In this document: positions 4,615-6,812 of the stretch, in pieces
Layout: each line of letters opens with the position of its first letter
Numbering within the stretch: the stretch's first letter is position 1
Assembly: GCA_013813825.1 (NCBI GenBank)
Contig: JACCRA010000515.1
Location: 1 to 6,812, forward strand
Direction of reading: 5' to 3'
From: Pyrinomonadaceae bacterium
GTDB lineage: Bacteria; Acidobacteriota; Blastocatellia; Pyrinomonadales; Pyrinomonadaceae
Length of the DNA: 6,812 nt
Notes under the pieces: model-generated
Databases searched by the model: none
What the model was told of the DNA's origin: nothing
What the model saw: only the letters and a program-made list of their open reading frames with translations
Position numbers and translations under genes: made by a program

Positions 4615-6361
4615 TTCCCCGTACCGCCGCCCAGAGATCGGGGACGAAGAACAGCACGAGGGCGACGAAGAGGCCGACGATCATGACGAGCGCGTAGTTG
4701 GCGGCGAAGCCGGTCTGCGCCGCGCGGAAGACGTTCGACATCAGGCCGCGAATAAAATAGGCGACGAGGTTGACGATGCCATCGATGACGCGATTGTCGA
4801 AGACGCCGGTAAAGCTACTGAGCCGCCGGGTCAGCCACGCCACGCCGTTGACCGCGCCGTCGATGCTGCGCGAGTCCACAGCGTAGATGCCGCGCGCGGC
4901 GTCCATCGTGCGGCGCGTGAAGAGCAGGCCGTAGAGTTCGTCGATCCAGTATTTGTTGTAGCTCGCGCGGTAGAGAGCGCCCATCCGCGCCGCCCAGACG
5001 CCGGGCAGGTGCGGTTGCTTGACGTAGAAGAGGTATCCGAGACCAATGCCGATGCCGGCGGCGACGAGCGAGATGATGATGAATAGCCATTCGGCCGCCG
5101 TATGGCTGCCGAGCGCGTGTTCGGCGGAATGCGCGAGGTTAAAGCCGGTGTCGCCGTAAGGCGCGTGCGCTGCCGCGTTGGTCCCCGTCGCGGCGTGGGC
5201 GGTTTCGCCGGTCGTCGCGGTGGCGGCTCCGTGAGTTTCCGCGGCAGGTGATGCGGCGACTGCTGCTGCCGTAGCCGGAGAAGTCGAAGCGATGAATCCG
5301 GCGTCGGGACGCGCGGCGGCGTGTTCGGCTTCAGCCCCGTGCGGTTTATTAAATTCGCCGGTCGCGGGATTCCAGATGACGGGATCGAGCCAGTTGACGA
5401 TGTTCGCGCGGCCGCCGACGTGCGCGCCGCCAGTGAAGGCTTGGCTAATGCCGACTAAGCCGCCGACGACTGCGAGCACCGCCAGCACCGCCAGCGGTAT
5501 CCACATCGCGGGCGGCGACTCGTGCGGAATGTGCGTGCCGTGTCCGTGTGGGGCTTCATGCAGGGCGTGCGCGCCGGGCGTCGTCTGATGAGTGTGCAAT
5601 CCGGCGGCGTGCGGTTCGCCGACGTATTCGCCGGGTTCATGGCGCGGGCGGTCGCCGGCCGCTTCGGTCACGGCGTCGTGCGGTTTCGCGTGCTCGGCGT
5701 AGCCGTGAGCGTGCGCTTCATCGGCTTGGCCGCCGGCGTCAGTCTCCAAAAATCTTTCGCGCCCCCAGAAGGTCATCGCGACGAGTCGCGTCATGTAAAA
5801 CGCCGTGCAAGTGGCGGCGATGGTCGCAACGATCCAGAGCAGCCAGCCGAACGGAATGTGTTCGGTCGAGGCCGTCCGCCACAGAATTTCGTCCTTCGAC
5901 CAGAAACCCGAAAACGGGATGATGCCGCAGATCGCGAGCCAGCCGGCGAGAAACGTCCAATAAGTTTTCGGCATGTACTTACGGAGGCCGCCCATCCGGC
6001 GCATGTCCTGTTCGTGGTGCATCCCGTGAATCACGGAACCCGCCCCGAGGAACATCAGCGCCTTGAAGAAGGCGTGTGTCATCACGTGGAAGATGCCGAT
6101 GCTGAACGCGCCGACGCCGCAGGCGAGGAACATGAAGCCGAGCTGCGAGACGGTCGAGTAGGCCAGCACCTTCTTGATGTCGTTCTGCGTGATGCCGATG
6201 GTCGCGGCGAACAGGGCGGTCAGCGCGCCGACGACGGCGACTACGGTCATCATCGTCTGCGAGTGCTGGAAGATGACGTTGCAGCGCGTCAGCATGTAGA
6301 GCCCGGCCGTCACCATCGTCGCGGCGTGAATCAATGCCGAGACCGGGGTCGGCCCGGCCAT
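4610..6361 (-). CDS. nuoL: NADH-quinone oxidoreductase subunit L, downstream part after the in-frame stop
   Basis: 583 residues read from the first ATG after an amber codon; 18 further in-frame bases (VWLPDA) link it to that codon, so this is the rest of one nuoL, not a true gene start, and no Shine-Dalgarno precedes the ATG. It begins in the conserved block [20 protein letters not shown]. It carries [15 protein letters not shown] (61-75), [14 protein letters not shown] (H92, H96, K100), [15 protein letters not shown] (114-128) and FWSKDEIL (K156, D157), all NuoL proton-path or structural landmarks. Residues about 205-285 form a His/Gly/Glu-rich soluble insert (14 His), and about 333-422 an Ala/Thr/His-rich low-complexity insert; together they make the subunit clearly longer than E. 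coli NuoL. The C-terminus holds the [10 protein letters not shown] and [15 protein letters not shown] segments belonging to the long lateral helix that spans NuoM and NuoN, then a final membrane helix (556-575). Alone it could not give a normal pump. Confidence 0.9.
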   Translation of the reverse strand: MAGPTPVSALIHAATMVTAGLYMLTRCNVIFQHSQTMMTVVAVVGALTALFAATIGITQNDIKKVLAYSTVSQLGFMFLACGVGAFSIGIFHVMTHAFFKALMFLGAGSVIHGMHHEQDMRRMGGLRKYMPKTYWTFLAGWLAICGIIPFSGFWSKDEILWRTASTEHIPFGWLLWIVATIAATCTAFYMTRLVAMTFWGRERFLETDAGGQADEAHAHGYAEHAKPHDAVTEAAGDRPRHEPGEYVGEPHAAGLHTHQTTPGAHALHEAPHGHGTHIPHESPPAMWIPLAVLAVLAVVGGLVGISQAFTGGAHVGGRANIVNWLDPVIWNPATGEFNKPHGAEAEHAAARPDAGFIASTSPATAAAVAASPAAETHGAATATTGETAHAATGTNAAAHAPYGDTGFNLAHSAEHALGSHTAAEWLFIIISLVAAGIGIGLGYLFYVKQPHLPGVWAARMGALYRASYNKYWIDELYGLLFTRRTMDAARGIYAVDSRSIDGAVNGVAWLTRRLSSFTGVFDNRVIDGIVNLVAYFIRGLMSNVFRAAQTGFAANYALVMIVGLFVALVLFFVPDLWAAVRGK

Positions 6362-6379
6362 CGCGTCGGGCAGCCAGAC

Positions 6380-6382
6380 CTA
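6380..6382 (-). other. nuoL: In-frame amber (TAG) codon inside nuoL
   Basis: The minus strand reads [24 protein letters not shown] with no frame change. Related NuoL proteins have Tyr or His at this position (Gln in E. coli), so a single base change (TAC/TAT or CAG to TAG) explains it. It lies just after the key lysine of the broken helix 7. Possible readings: sequencing or assembly error, a real pseudogene mutation, or a read-through site. Confidence 0.9.
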
Positions 6383-6812
6383 CAGAGGTATCTGCGCCGA
6401 CTTGCCGCACGCGCCGACGAAGAGGCCGAGCGCGATCCACGACATCAGCCCGAACGTGCCGACCGCTTCGAGCGGGAAACTCTTCGCGGCCTCGAACACC
6501 GTGGTGTACTGCACCGAGCCGAAGGCCGCGATGACCGCGCCGATGGCGAGCACCATCCCGAAGTCGCCGATGCGGTTCGTGATGAACGCCTTGCGCGAGG
6601 CGTCGCCCGCCTCCTTGCGGTCGAAGTAGTAGCCGATCAGGAGGTAGGAGCAGAGCCCGACGCCCTCCCACCCGACGAACATCATCAGGAAGTTCGACCC
6701 CATCACGAGGACGAGCATCGAGAACATGAAGAGGCCGAGGTAAGCGAAGAAGCGATAAAAACCCGGGTCGCCGTGCATGTAGCCGGTGGCGAAGACGAAA
6801 ATGCACAGGCCC
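6380..6812 (-). CDS. nuoL: NADH-quinone oxidoreductase subunit L, upstream part (5' end outside window, stops at amber codon)
   Basis: 143 sense codons from the right edge to the TAG. The open frame enters from outside as GLCIFVFATGYMHGDPG, so the ATG at 6778 (M12 here) is internal and not the gene start; roughly 100 N-terminal residues are missing. NuoL is the distal proton-pumping subunit of complex I. The segment shows RFFAYLGLFMFSMLVLVMGSN, the helix-5 glutamate motif GWEGVGLCSYLLIGYYF, the KAFITNRIGDFGMVLA block with the conserved aspartate, and the CGKSAQIPL motif holding the helix-7 lysine. All are intact, so the sequence is under normal NuoL constraint right up to the stop. A product ending here would lack more than two thirds of the subunit. 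It continues in the same frame into the downstream part. Confidence 0.9.
   Translation of the reverse strand, partial: GLCIFVFATGYMHGDPGFYRFFAYLGLFMFSMLVLVMGSNFLMMFVGWEGVGLCSYLLIGYYFDRKEAGDASRKAFITNRIGDFGMVLAIGAVIAAFGSVQYTTVFEAAKSFPLEAVGTFGLMSWIALGLFVGACGKSAQIPL

Noticed and set aside
6359..6361. ATG after the nuoL amber codon as a genuine gene start
   Set aside because: No Shine-Dalgarno precedes it, the six codons between stop and ATG keep NuoL sequence (VWLPDA), and the family has no protein starting at this point.
5979..6806. Minus-strand open frame of 275 codons in another frame of nuoL
   Set aside because: Arg/His/Asp-rich translation without motifs; the overlapping nuoL frame carries all the conserved residues on both sides of the amber codon, so this is a frame shadow and not evidence of a frameshift.

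Overview
The window is a piece of a G+C-rich bacterial chromosome. Every gene I can support lies on the minus strand. Its core is the distal end of a respiratory complex I (NADH:quinone oxidoreductase, nuo) operon in the usual order nuoL-nuoM-nuoN, read from the right edge to the left. These three genes encode the large proton-pumping, antiporter-like membrane subunits. An aerobic or facultative respiring, non-photosynthetic bacterium fits. The protein style (His-rich insert in NuoL), the intergenic CACGAA-type inverted repeat and the heptamer repeats resemble what I associate with Acidobacteriota (for example Blastocatellia), but that placement is a low-confidence inference.

Layout from right to left. 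(1) 6812-4610: nuoL, 5' end outside the window, interrupted by an in-frame amber codon at 6380-6382 where a Tyr or His is expected; the frame is otherwise continuous. (2) 4609-4522: a short spacer filled with 7-nt-period repeats that can fold back on themselves and overlap the nuoL stop. (3) 4521-2833: intact nuoM. (4) 2832-2052: a spacer of about 780 bp that holds a two-gene type II toxin-antitoxin module, a Phd/YefM-like antitoxin followed by a VapC-like PIN-domain toxin with a 4-nt ATGA overlap. nuoM and nuoN normally sit next to each other, so this is a cassette inside the operon. A 31-nt segment (29 identical) of the nuoN 5' coding region recurs across the nuoM stop codon, on the far side of the cassette. 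(5) 2051-477: intact nuoN. (6) 476-273: about 200 bp without a gene but dense in palindromes, including a perfect 33-bp inverted repeat with a 12-nt loop and a perfect 11-bp inverted repeat. (7) 272-1: the 5' end of a family 2 glycosyltransferase running off the left edge.

NuoL, NuoM and NuoN together form most of the membrane arm that couples quinone reduction to H+ export, and all key charged residues of the antiporter fold are visible in the parts present. The toxin-antitoxin pair is not part of respiration. Its reading direction lets it ride on the operon transcript, but it has its own candidate extended -10 promoter and the only clear Shine-Dalgarno sequence in the window. The glycosyltransferase is probably a separate unit beyond a terminator-like hairpin.

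Nothing here amounts to a clearly new system. The points most worth a second look are the amber codon in nuoL, the toxin-antitoxin cassette splitting nuoM from nuoN, the nuoN-derived duplication at the nuoM 3' end, and the heptamer tracts directly before the nuoM and nuoN starts.
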